This document shows positions 15,684 through 23,706 of a stretch of DNA of 27,846 bases, in pieces. Origin of the DNA: SAR202 cluster bacterium (GTDB taxonomy: Bacteria > Chloroflexota > Dehalococcoidia > Lucifugimonadales > JASMAO01). A model generated the notes under the pieces. The model did not search any database, had not been told where the DNA came from, and was given only the letters and a program-made list of their open reading frames with translations. Each line of letters begins with the position of its first letter. The stretch's first letter is position 1. The stretch covers positions 1 to 27,846 of the forward strand of contig JASMAO010000126.1 of assembly GCA_030754315.1 (NCBI GenBank), read 5' to 3'. The position numbers and the translations under genes were made by a program.

Positions 15684-15812
15684 CTAAATTCTTATTGAAA
15701 AGTTTGGCCAATTCTCGGCACTCTAATTCCCCGGTTCGGGACAAGGTCCATATCCCCTCACTGAATTTGCACGAAAACTATCGGAGGTTAGTAGAATTCC
15801 GTTTTTTGAATG

Positions 15813-16640
15813 TCAAGCTTCCCGCCCAAGTTTTTGGTCCTCGTCCAGTACCTGATGCCACCCCCCTCGATCGTCAAGGTCATAATCTTCCGCGCATCCT
15901 CTAGGTTCCCATCCCAGTATTTTTTTTGCGTGGCTAATGTCCCGCCATCTATATTTGTTATTGGATATGGCGTTGAATATATCGTACTTAACAGACACGG
16001 GTGCGGAGAGACACTTGTCTATCATGTTGATACAATCCTGCTGATCCAGCCATCCAGGGTATTGGCGTCTCAATGTTGGCCGATTCCCCTTGAGTACTCC
16101 ACCTAACCGAATACAAATCACCGACATGCCGTACCTATCTGAGTACCAGTGCCCCAGGGCTTCGCAGAACACTTTGGAAGCCCCATAAATGCTTTTGGGT
16201 CGAATAGGGTCAGAGTGGGTCAACATTGCCCATGGCTCTTTGACCTTGTCATATTCCCCAGCGGCTAGCTCTCCGTATGGGTACTCCATTTCGTGACCGG
16301 TCATCGTGTCGCCTGTGCTGCCGAGGACCACTCGGGTAACGCCATTTAGACGTGCGGCTTCATACACGTTGCGCGTGCCAATAATTCCCATTTTGAGGTG
16401 CTTATCCCACGAATGCGCTTCATTTGTGTAATTTGCCATGTGAACCACCATGTCGATCCCTTTGAATGCCGGCAGAATCGAATCGAAATTTGAGATATCG
16501 GCCTCAGTATTAGGGATTTCTGGTACAGAACGCCGGTTCAGCCCGCTGAAATCATATTTGTGACCGAGATTTTTCCACGTTAATCCCCCGATCAGGCCAC
16601 TCGCACCTGTTATCAATACCTTAGGTTTTTTGCTTGCCAT
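15813..16640 (-). CDS. NAD-dependent SDR, uronate dehydrogenase-like
   Basis: A 275-residue extended-type short-chain dehydrogenase. The NAD-binding motif is LITGASGLIGG (residues 9-19), the catalytic pair is in SIYGASK (YxxxK), and VVLGSTGDT supplies the active-site Ser/Thr. The C-terminal part (IRLGGVLKGN, PGWLDQQDCINMIDKCL, FNAISNN, HAKKILGWEP) recalls uronate dehydrogenase, which oxidises uronic acids to aldaric acid lactones, as well as generic NDP-sugar epimerases; length fits uronate dehydrogenase better (about 265-275). AAGGAG lies six to seven bases before the ATG. It is first in a minus-strand series followed by PIG-L and HpcH-like genes, pointing to sugar-acid or amino-sugar metabolism. 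Confidence 0.8.
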   Translation of the reverse strand: MASKKPKVLITGASGLIGGLTWKNLGHKYDFSGLNRRSVPEIPNTEADISNFDSILPAFKGIDMVVHMANYTNEAHSWDKHLKMGIIGTRNVYEAARLNGVTRVVLGSTGDTMTGHEMEYPYGELAAGEYDKVKEPWAMLTHSDPIRPKSIYGASKVFCEALGHWYSDRYGMSVICIRLGGVLKGNRPTLRRQYPGWLDQQDCINMIDKCLSAPVSVKYDIFNAISNNKYRWRDISHAKKILGWEPRGCAEDYDLDDRGGWHQVLDEDQKLGREA

Positions 16641-16976
16641 TCTTTTCTCCTTAACTGTTAATTTTTACGGGCGTATCTCCGATAGTAATTCCGGTTTGCA
16701 TAATTTTTACTGAACTGGCCACATTCGGGATGTGCAAAATCACAAATCGTGTCTTTGACTGGCATGAAGTAAGTTTCCAATTCACTGGGGCATTTCAAAG
16801 TTGTATTCACAATTTGGAACTATATATTTCGCATAGGAGTTGTTTTACTGTCGGCAGGCTCCGTTCCCTTTTGATGGGTTGATACCTGCTGGCTTTGTTA
16901 GACGTTCTCAATCTCACAGGTAATAATTGTTTATATTTTCTGTATTGGCTAAATTCTATGGAGGTGATTCTTTACT
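16641..16976. other. 336-base divergent region, SDR / PAC2
   Basis: No gene is seen. It contains a small perfect dyad CACAT-5-ATGTG (16720-16734) which could be an operator, and a weak promoter candidate for the plus-strand genes, TTGTTT (16927-16932) with TAAATT (16950-16955) at near-17 spacing. No confident promoter for the SDR was found. Confidence 0.4.
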
Positions 16977-17030
16977 ATGCCTTTTCGTGTAGCACATGTT
17001 GCACAAAACAGCGGTCTCTGTCAGGATTAA
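16977..17030 (+). CDS. Possible 17-residue leader ORF before PAC2
   Basis: ATG 16977 is preceded by GGAGGTGAT (16960-16968), a nine-base complement of the 16S rRNA 3' end. The frame runs 17 codons (MPFRVAHVAQNSGLCQD) to TAA at 17028-17030, four bases before the in-frame PAC2 ATG at 17035, which has only CAGGA as its own site. Either a coupled leader peptide or the trace of a frameshift. Confidence 0.35.
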   Translation: MPFRVAHVAQNSGLCQD

Positions 17031-17034
17031 TCTT

Positions 17035-17934
17035 ATGGGAATGGATATTTTTGAGGTAACCGATCTAGATCTTAAACTGAACGACCCGGTGGCTATAGCC
17101 ATCCTACAACCTTGGGTAGACGTAGGCAAAGTTGGTTCGATAGTTCTGGATGAATTGCAACGCCACCTTGGCGCAAGGGAATTGGCTAGGCTAGCTCGAC
17201 CCGGTGCTTTTTTTGACTTTACTAGGTATCGTCCTGAGATGCGTATGGTGAATGATAAGCGCGACTTTATCATCCCTAATACGTTCATTTCCTATGGAAG
17301 TGACGGTGAGAGTGGCAGGAATTATATTCTTCTCAATCTCAGGGAGCCACACGCTAACGCAGAAGACTACACCGACGCAATTGTGGAATTACTACAATAT
17401 TTTGGTGTATCTGAGTATTGTCGTATCGGCGGAATGATGGACTCCGTTCCGCATACTCGATCTCTGACTGTTACCGCTACGTTGAGTGATGAACAAGCTG
17501 ATCGTGCTAAAGGTTTGGTTTCCACTAGCAGTAGCGGGTATCAGGGACCGACGAGTGTGGTCAACCGTGTCACGGAATGTATGGACCAGAAGGGCATACC
17601 CACTACTAGCCTAATGGTCCACATGCCTCAGTATGTTCAACTAGAGGAGGACTATATGGGCGCGTATCGTCTAATGCAGGTTCTTTGCGTGACGTACGGC
17701 TTGCCTGTTTCCCTCAGCAATCCAGTTCGCGGTGAACAGCAGTATCGTGAAATAACGCAGTTGGCTGAACGCAATCCGCAGATACAAGGATTAATTGAGC
17801 AGCTAGAAGCGAGGTATGACCAGGGGCGGATTGTAGAGGACGAAGCACTCGAGAAAGCTTCGCTCCCCCCTGACGTGGAAGACTTTCTGCGTGAGATGGG
17901 ACAACGTCTTGAAAGCCCTCTTGATGATGATTAA
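17035..17934 (+). CDS. PAC2-family (proteasome assembly chaperone-like) protein
   Basis: A 299-residue protein of the PAC2/DUF75-type fold found in proteasome assembly chaperones and in many bacterial and archaeal proteins of unknown function. The N-terminal region LNDPVAIAILQPWVDVGKVGSIVLDELQRHL followed by GAFFDFTRYRPEMRM matches the family's opening strand-glycine-helix pattern; a central GGMMDSVPHTRS and the later LMVHMPQYVQ are also typical. It is presumably cytoplasmic. In actinobacteria such genes lie near proteasome functions, but no proteasome gene is seen here. The open frame reaches ATG 16996; ATG 17035 (or 17041) fits the family start better. The C-terminus ends in a very acidic tail. 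The strongest upstream ribosome-binding site belongs to the 17-codon ORF. Confidence 0.78.
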   Translation: MGMDIFEVTDLDLKLNDPVAIAILQPWVDVGKVGSIVLDELQRHLGARELARLARPGAFFDFTRYRPEMRMVNDKRDFIIPNTFISYGSDGESGRNYILLNLREPHANAEDYTDAIVELLQYFGVSEYCRIGGMMDSVPHTRSLTVTATLSDEQADRAKGLVSTSSSGYQGPTSVVNRVTECMDQKGIPTTSLMVHMPQYVQLEEDYMGAYRLMQVLCVTYGLPVSLSNPVRGEQQYREITQLAERNPQIQGLIEQLEARYDQGRIVEDEALEKASLPPDVEDFLREMGQRLESPLDDD

Positions 17935-18247
17935 GGTGATGTTTGGCTGTGATCAGTTTGCGCTTTTCTCCATGTGAATTTCATAAATAGCCAATTTGTG
18001 AATTCGATTAAAATTGGACAGTGGTCAGTGAACCTCCGATTCCCTGAAACGCTCTGATGTCGGAATTCTCGTTGCCCGTGAGTGATCTTTCCATGAGCGT
18101 ATGATTGGACAAAAGAGCCACAGTGTAACGTGAGCAGGCGTTTTGGCTATTTACGGCAAAGAGTCAATCTGTTTACTTTTCGGTGATATCGTATTCTATT
18201 GTTCAGCACATATGTTGGGAATTGAGACGGCAAATAGGGGTTTAATC
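17935..18247. other. 313-base gap between PAC2 and the DAO oxidoreductase
   Basis: No gene is supported. An inverted repeat CCAATTT (17991-17997) / AAATTGG (18011-18017) with a 13-base loop lies 57 bases after the PAC2 stop; no T tract follows, so a terminator role is uncertain. The rest presumably holds the promoter of the next gene, but no good -35/-10 pair stands out. Confidence 0.45.
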
Positions 18248-19489
18248 ATGATAACTAAGCCAAAGACAGTAGTGATTGTTGGAGCCGGCATAGTCGGTTT
18301 AAGTGCCGCATTTCATCTGGCGGAAAAAGGCGTAGAGAGGATAGTAATTGTCGATAAGGGTAAAGTAGGGGATGGGTCCAGTATTAGGGCTGGCGGTATT
18401 GTGACCATGCTCCAGGATAACGAATCAGCGATCCGAGCCCGCTCTCGAAGCCTGGATATTTTTGAGCGTTTCTCGAGCATACTGCCAGGCTACACTTTCC
18501 ATCAGGTCGGCTGTCTTAATCTTATGCGTGAGCAAGATTTCGTAAACAGCACAACTTTGCGGGAAATCCAAACCTCCTTAGGCGCTAGGATAGAAGTGCT
18601 GCGTGGAAGTGAGATCCAGCAGAAGTTTCCAGACATACATACTACAGATGAGGACTTCGGTGTTCTGGATTTACGTGGAGGTTATAGCGAGCCACATCGG
18701 TACATTCCTGCCCTTCTGGCCAAGGTACGTGAGCTAGGTGTAGAGGTAAGAGAGAATCAAGCCCTTGTAGAATTCACTATGGCAGGTGAGGTGGTAACCG
18801 GTGTAATAACACGTGGTAGGAGGAGCAACGAACCAGAGACCTCAACGGACGTGACAAAAACCATCAAAGCAGACGCGGTGATTTGCACAGTCAACTCTTG
18901 GGCTAATCACGTCCTGTCAGGTGTTGGATTTAATATTCCTATGAAGAATTTCATTCATGAGCGGTTCGTGACCAAGCGCTTTCCTACGCAACCGATTCTC
19001 CCCGCAATCAATGACAACGTCAAAGATGGGTATGTCCGTCCGACGGATGACAATCGTTTGTTGCTTGGCACATCGGCGCACAACCCCGACGAGTTTGTGA
19101 TACCGCATCCCGATTTTACCTTTTCCGATTTACAACCGGATCCAAGGTCCTTAACCCATTTGAAAGAGCATTTCACCAATCGGGTGCCACTACTGCAGAG
19201 AACCGAATGGGACTATCACCGGGTTGGTTTGATCAGCTTTGCTATGGACTCGAATCCTGTCATTGGTCCGGTTCCTGGATTGGGTAATTTCTATATTGGG
19301 GTCAACTTCCACTCTGGAGGGTTTGGTTACAATCCTGTTGCTGGACTGCTGCTTTCTGAGTATGTTGTTAATGGCAAGACGAGCGTCGATGTAGATTCTT
19401 TTCTTCCAGACAGGTTTGCGTGTGTGGATACCGAATCTTATCAATCCATGCCGCTTAAGCACCATGATATCCTTCAGAAGCGTCATTGA
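18248..19489 (+). CDS. DAO-family FAD-dependent oxidoreductase (sarcosine oxidase beta-like)
   Basis: A 413-residue flavoprotein of the D-amino-acid oxidase/glycine oxidase superfamily. The dinucleotide-binding motif is TVVIVGAGIVGLSAAFHLAEKG at the N-terminus (VGAGIVGLS is the core) with VIVDKG as the ribose-binding strand end. The C-terminal FAD-contact region is SNPVIGPVPGLGNFYIGVNFHSGGF, then NPVAGLLLSEYV. Such enzymes oxidise secondary or tertiary amines (sarcosine, dimethylglycine, glycine) with hydrogen peroxide or electron transfer. The start is ATG 18248 with TAGGGG seven bases upstream; the frame extends to 18143 but the extra 35 residues do not fit the family. It stands alone, convergent with the S9 peptidase gene. 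Substrate not readable. Confidence 0.88.
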   Translation: MITKPKTVVIVGAGIVGLSAAFHLAEKGVERIVIVDKGKVGDGSSIRAGGIVTMLQDNESAIRARSRSLDIFERFSSILPGYTFHQVGCLNLMREQDFVNSTTLREIQTSLGARIEVLRGSEIQQKFPDIHTTDEDFGVLDLRGGYSEPHRYIPALLAKVRELGVEVRENQALVEFTMAGEVVTGVITRGRRSNEPETSTDVTKTIKADAVICTVNSWANHVLSGVGFNIPMKNFIHERFVTKRFPTQPILPAINDNVKDGYVRPTDDNRLLLGTSAHNPDEFVIPHPDFTFSDLQPDPRSLTHLKEHFTNRVPLLQRTEWDYHRVGLISFAMDSNPVIGPVPGLGNFYIGVNFHSGGFGYNPVAGLLLSEYVVNGKTSVDVDSFLPDRFACVDTESYQSMPLKHHDILQKRH

Positions 19490-19731
19490 TCAGGTTCTTC
19501 ATGGGGTGGACATCAAGGCTAGATGTGCCTGTAAAACCCGCTTGCCATAATTTAGTCTCTTTTACCGCAGGAATGGAGGGGTTGTTCACCAATGGTGGTA
19601 TATGTGACGGAGACCCCTTGATTGATAAGAGGAGAACTTTCCTACCTATTTATCTCTTCCTGGAGTCTTTGGAAGCAAACAAATTTTCGATAGGCGATCC
19701 TGCGTACATTGGAATTGGGATGCTGAGCCCA

Positions 19732-21660
19732 TTACTTTACGAACCGATCAAACCAATCCTTTGTACGTTTTAGGTATTCGCGTCGCATTTCAGGAGCACC
19801 CCTACTCCGAAATGAGTGTGCACACTCCGGGAATCGGACGAACTCCACAGTTTTCCCAAGCCGTTTTAGCGATACAAAGTATTCTTCACTTTGACTGATC
19901 GGGCAGGTAGCATCAATCTCTCCATGTAGTAGAAGTACTGGTGTTTCAACGTTGGCAACGTATGTAAGTGGTGATCTTTGCACCAAAGACTCCATATTTT
20001 GACAGGGAGGTCCTCCAAACTGAGACTCGCCGAAACTTACTCCGATGTCTGAGGTGCCGTAAAGGCTGACCAGATTGATGCACGGTGCTCCAACTACAGC
20101 CGCCCTGAATCTAGTATCTTGGCCAACTATCCAAGCACTCATGTATCCACCGTAACTGTAACCTCCAATTCCAAGTCGTGTTTCGTCAACGTAGTCTCGC
20201 GAACATACCTCATCAACAGCAGCCATGATGTCTCTATAGTCCTCACCGCCCCAGTCTTGATGGACGGCGCGGGCGAAACCATGTCCGTAAGACGATGAGC
20301 CCCGTGGATTCACTCCCAATACCAAATAACCGGCGGTTGCTAGAATCTGATGGTCTATGTTGAAGCTATCTGAGAATCGACCCTGAGGTCCACCGTGGAT
20401 ATCTAAGACTAGGGGGTATTGAATAGATGGATCGAAGCCTGGGGGTGTCAATAGCCTGCTCTCAATCTTAAATCCGGTACGGGGAATCGTGAATTTCGTC
20501 ATTGTTGCTGGGGGATGGTTGTCGAAGTAATCCTTGTTGTAGTTGGTAACTTGGTTCATTGCACCATCGCGAAGATCCACTCTACTCAAATTCCCTAACG
20601 AATGTGGTGGGATGATATTAACTATCGCGTTTTTTGGTGGAAAATCTAAGGTCATTCCCTCTATCTTCACACCGCCGCCAGCTATTGCCTCAATTGGTCC
20701 TCCAGCTACAGGCACCCGACATATGAAAGACTCGCCTTTGCTGTCGCCTAGGAACAGGATGAGGTTGTCCATTGTCCATCGTAAATCAGGTGCTGGCAGT
20801 GTTGGTACAGTTAGGCCATCTGTAATTTGCAGTGGCGGTTCGTTGCGGTTAAGGACGTACAGTTTCCACTGGCGGGGATCCCACATTTCGGGATCGCTGT
20901 CTCCTACGACCGCGAGGTTCACACTGTTGGGTGACCATGTCACGCTTCCTACGGCAAATAACCCGTCGGATCGTATCTCTGGCTTGCCGCCACTTTTGGA
21001 AACAATCCATGCTTCTGTGAAGTGGGTCATGTCTCGGGAATCACGATTTTCCGCTATCAACGCTATGTTTTGACCATCTGGCGACCAGATAGGTGAATGG
21101 TCATCCCCTTCGCCGTAAGTAAGTTGTCGAATTCCTCCACTTCCCAAGTGACATACGAAGATGTGGCGGAAAGCGTCACCTCTCCATCCATAGCCGTCTG
21201 CACGAAATCGAATCCGATGTACTTCTCTTACTGGCGAGTTCCGGTTCGAGACTGATTCTGCCGCCTCATCAGGATTGACGTCTGATACAAAGGCGATTTT
21301 TCCAGAATCTGGAGACCATGAATGTTCAAAAGCACCACCCGGCAGAAAAGTTACTTGTCTAGGTTCCCCTCCAGCAATCGGGATAATCCACAACTGCTTT
21401 TGTCTGTTTGAGTCAGGCCGAGTGAAAGCGATGGTATTCCCGTCGGGTGAAAATTTGGGTGATGTGTCAGAAGGACCCCGGGTTAAGATACGCATCTCTC
21501 CGCTTCGTATTGTTATCAGCTTGATTCTCGACCGAGCCATGCTCGATTTTTGGGAAACTTCACTTTCAACAAATATCAGGCGACTACCGTCAGGCGAAAG
21601 AGACGGATTGGACGCAGTAGTTAGACTAAAGATATCGTTGGGTGTGATCGATTTGGACAT
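19732..21660 (-). CDS. S9-family prolyl oligopeptidase / acylaminoacyl-peptidase
   Basis: A 642-residue serine peptidase. The first ~390 residues form a beta-propeller of PD40-type repeats (SPDGSRLIFV, SPDGNTIAFT, SPDSGKIAFV, SPDGQNIALI, SPNSVNLAVV). An alpha/beta hydrolase domain follows with the nucleophile in GIGGYSYGGYMS (Ser near residue 502), the acid in HGEIDATCP (near 582) and the histidine in PECAHSF (near 614), so the triad is complete. LDIHGGPQGRF is the oxyanion region. There is no signal peptide, so it is likely a cytoplasmic oligopeptidase. The ATG has no ribosome-binding site and directly follows the TAA TAG of a 44-codon ORF, suggesting translational coupling. The AMP-ligase gene lies upstream on the same strand. 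Confidence 0.92.
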   Translation of the reverse strand: MSKSITPNDIFSLTTASNPSLSPDGSRLIFVESEVSQKSSMARSRIKLITIRSGEMRILTRGPSDTSPKFSPDGNTIAFTRPDSNRQKQLWIIPIAGGEPRQVTFLPGGAFEHSWSPDSGKIAFVSDVNPDEAAESVSNRNSPVREVHRIRFRADGYGWRGDAFRHIFVCHLGSGGIRQLTYGEGDDHSPIWSPDGQNIALIAENRDSRDMTHFTEAWIVSKSGGKPEIRSDGLFAVGSVTWSPNSVNLAVVGDSDPEMWDPRQWKLYVLNRNEPPLQITDGLTVPTLPAPDLRWTMDNLILFLGDSKGESFICRVPVAGGPIEAIAGGGVKIEGMTLDFPPKNAIVNIIPPHSLGNLSRVDLRDGAMNQVTNYNKDYFDNHPPATMTKFTIPRTGFKIESRLLTPPGFDPSIQYPLVLDIHGGPQGRFSDSFNIDHQILATAGYLVLGVNPRGSSSYGHGFARAVHQDWGGEDYRDIMAAVDEVCSRDYVDETRLGIGGYSYGGYMSAWIVGQDTRFRAAVVGAPCINLVSLYGTSDIGVSFGESQFGGPPCQNMESLVQRSPLTYVANVETPVLLLHGEIDATCPISQSEEYFVSLKRLGKTVEFVRFPECAHSFRSRGAPEMRREYLKRTKDWFDRFVK

Positions 21661-21663
21661 CTA

Positions 21664-21798
21664 TTAATCTTGTATTGAATAGTATGGGTGGCTAGTTTCA
21701 AGTTCACCGAGAGCGCAGGATTGTATACGAAGCGCCACTTTGTCAGTAAGAGTAAAAAGGATACCTGAGTCAGATTGGGTAACAGAGGAATTGTTCAT
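21664..21798 (-). CDS. Possible 44-residue ORF coupled to the S9 peptidase
   Basis: ATG 21798 opens 44 codons ending in TAA, then TAG, then the ATG of the S9 peptidase at 21660. A strong AAGGAGG lies upstream, though 13 bases from the ATG. The product (starting MNNSSVTQSDSGILFTLTDK, ending HPYYSIQD) is not recognised; it has one cysteine and no membrane segment. It fills the gap between the AMP-ligase stop and the peptidase start. It could be a genuine small protein, a coupling leader, or chance; the lack of any site for the peptidase ATG favours translation. Confidence 0.42.
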   Translation of the reverse strand: MNNSSVTQSDSGILFTLTDKVALRIQSCALGELETSHPYYSIQD

Positions 21799-21841
21799 TG
21801 AGCAACCCTAACCTCCTTAAGCAATTAAAGTTTAGTAACCT

Positions 21842-23407
21842 CTAATTCTGGGTCACATTGTCCTTTTCTAAGAATAGTTTTACTATTTCAGGCTTCATTA
21901 CTTTACCCACTGCCGTCCTGGGAAGTGAGTCTTGGACCAAGATTTTTTGTGGAAGCTTGTGGTTCGCTAGTTTGTCACGCGCCCAGTCTCGCAGGCCATC
22001 TCGAGTCAACCGTGTGCCCTTACGCAATGTTACTGCCGTGGAGACGGCTTTTCCCCAGTATTTATCGGGTACAGCGACAACCGTGCATTCTTTTATATCT
22101 GGATGTGTTGAGAGAATCTCCTCTATTTCCTTCAGGTTCACATTCTCGCCTCCCGATATCATGAAATCTTGGGAAGCTCGGCCCAGTATGCGATACTGCC
22201 CATCTTCAACGATTGCCATGTCGCCGGTGCAGAACCATCCATCCTTAGTAAATGACGATGCGGTTGTTTCTGGCATGCCCCAGTACTCTTTGAAAACGTT
22301 AGGTCCGTTTACTTGGATCTCGCCAGGTACGGTTTCATCTCGAATCTGCTCACCATGGATGTGTTTGCCTCCATCACTGATGGTTTCTGTGTCCAGCTTT
22401 ACTATGCGTACCTTGACCCCAGGTAATGAATTCCCAACGCAACCCGGAACACGTTTGCCATGGAGAGGGTTCGAGAGTGCCATGCCTATTTCAGTCATGC
22501 CATACCGCTCCAGAAGTATTTGACCAGTAATTGCATGCCACTCTTTCAAAGTTGGGATCTCTAGCTTATCGGACCCCGATACCATCATTCGAAGTTTGGA
22601 ACTGCCTTTCGACATGACTTTTTGTTTGGCCGACGAGGCACTATTCCATTTATTAATTAGCGCTTTGTATGAGGTTGGAACTGCCATGTATAGCGTCAGA
22701 TCTCCATCTGAAAGTCGAGACCATATTTGATCTGCATCGAATCTTGGCAGTATCTCGCATGTTGCACCGACCCATAACGCACAGGTCAGTGCGTTAATTA
22801 TCCCGTGGGTGTGGTGTAAGGGAAGGGCGTTTAAGATATGGTCATTTTTTGTCCATTCCCATGCTTTGACTAGGGAAGTGACCTGAGCCTCGATGTTGTT
22901 GTGGGTTGCAACGACACCCTTGGGTTTACTGGTCGTGCCGCTTGTATAGAGGATGGTTGCCTTGCTGTTCATATCCAGCCTTGGTAGCATCTTGATATCG
23001 TTGTTTATCAAATGTGTTGTTGATTCGAATCGAATATGGTGGTCTTTGGCGATAGACTTTATTATCGGTTCAAAATCTCGGTGCGCGATCAATATGGATG
23101 CTCCCGAGTTGGTGATCACGTACTCCAATTCAGGACGAGTGTCCTTCAGGGACAGTGGTATGGCTATGCCACCGGCCCTCCACACTCCCCAGAGTGTCGC
23201 GACGTACTCGAAACTTGGTGGTGTAAGGAATGCTACCCGTGCGCCCTGTAAGTCTTTTGTGCAACCAAGAAGTGCTGAAGATACACGGGCAGATGTATCA
23301 AGAAGTTCGCTATATGTGAACGTACCCTCTGATGAGATGAGCGCCGTCCGATGCCGCACTATTTCTGCGCGGTCGATAAGTGGTATGCCTGATCTACTTG
23401 ATTCCAT
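21842..23407 (-). CDS. AMP-dependent acyl-CoA synthetase, malonyl-CoA synthetase (MatB/ACSF3)-like
   Basis: A 521-residue ANL-superfamily ligase that activates a carboxylic acid as adenylate and then forms a CoA thioester. The P-loop-like motif is ILYTSGTTSKPKGV (residues about 152-165; the usual glycine after TT is serine). NALPLHHTHGIINAL and CALWVGATCEILP strongly recall human ACSF3 and bacterial MatB; LERYGMTEIGMALSNPL is the acyl/adenylate motif; GWFCTGD and ILGRASQDFMISGGENV form the hinge region; the adenylation lysine is in RTAVGKVMKPE. A malonate- or methylmalonate-type substrate is a good guess, not proven. ATG 23407 (AGGA upstream) is preferred to TTG 23443. Divergent from the M24 peptidase gene. 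Confidence 0.87.
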   Translation of the reverse strand: MESSRSGIPLIDRAEIVRHRTALISSEGTFTYSELLDTSARVSSALLGCTKDLQGARVAFLTPPSFEYVATLWGVWRAGGIAIPLSLKDTRPELEYVITNSGASILIAHRDFEPIIKSIAKDHHIRFESTTHLINNDIKMLPRLDMNSKATILYTSGTTSKPKGVVATHNNIEAQVTSLVKAWEWTKNDHILNALPLHHTHGIINALTCALWVGATCEILPRFDADQIWSRLSDGDLTLYMAVPTSYKALINKWNSASSAKQKVMSKGSSKLRMMVSGSDKLEIPTLKEWHAITGQILLERYGMTEIGMALSNPLHGKRVPGCVGNSLPGVKVRIVKLDTETISDGGKHIHGEQIRDETVPGEIQVNGPNVFKEYWGMPETTASSFTKDGWFCTGDMAIVEDGQYRILGRASQDFMISGGENVNLKEIEEILSTHPDIKECTVVAVPDKYWGKAVSTAVTLRKGTRLTRDGLRDWARDKLANHKLPQKILVQDSLPRTAVGKVMKPEIVKLFLEKDNVTQN

Positions 23408-23670
23408 TTCCAATCCTGAATCGATCTTGCGTAATTGTATCAAAATGTTCCTGATTTTCCGGCAATGAATTGCAAATCAACCAGTTGATTGTGATTATGA
23501 TGTTGTTTTAACAGAGGTGTGTTGGTTAGGAAGTCTGGTCGAGGTGAAAGATCAAAAATACTTGAAGCGTTGTTTTGTTTGCTTTCTAGAATAATCCTTT
23601 CTTATAGCAGAGGTTAAGGAGCAGTCTAAAGCGATCAGAATGTCAGCCTATACGAGAGATCACTAAGTTA

Positions 23671-23676
23671 TATAAT
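23671..23676 (+). promoter_or_regulatory. -10 box for the M24 peptidase gene
   Basis: A perfect TATAAT in a TTATATAATT context, 31 bases before the chosen GTG start; transcription would begin near 23683, just ahead of the ribosome-binding site. The -35 position is poor. Confidence 0.38.
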
Positions 23677-23706
23677 TGGGTGCTTTACTGGTCAGGAGGT
23701 GATATT

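Noticed and set aside
19486..19773. A 95-codon plus-strand open frame after the DAO gene
   Set aside because: It starts with TTG overlapping the DAO stop, has no ribosome-binding site, overlaps the 3' end of the S9 peptidase on the other strand and resembles no family.
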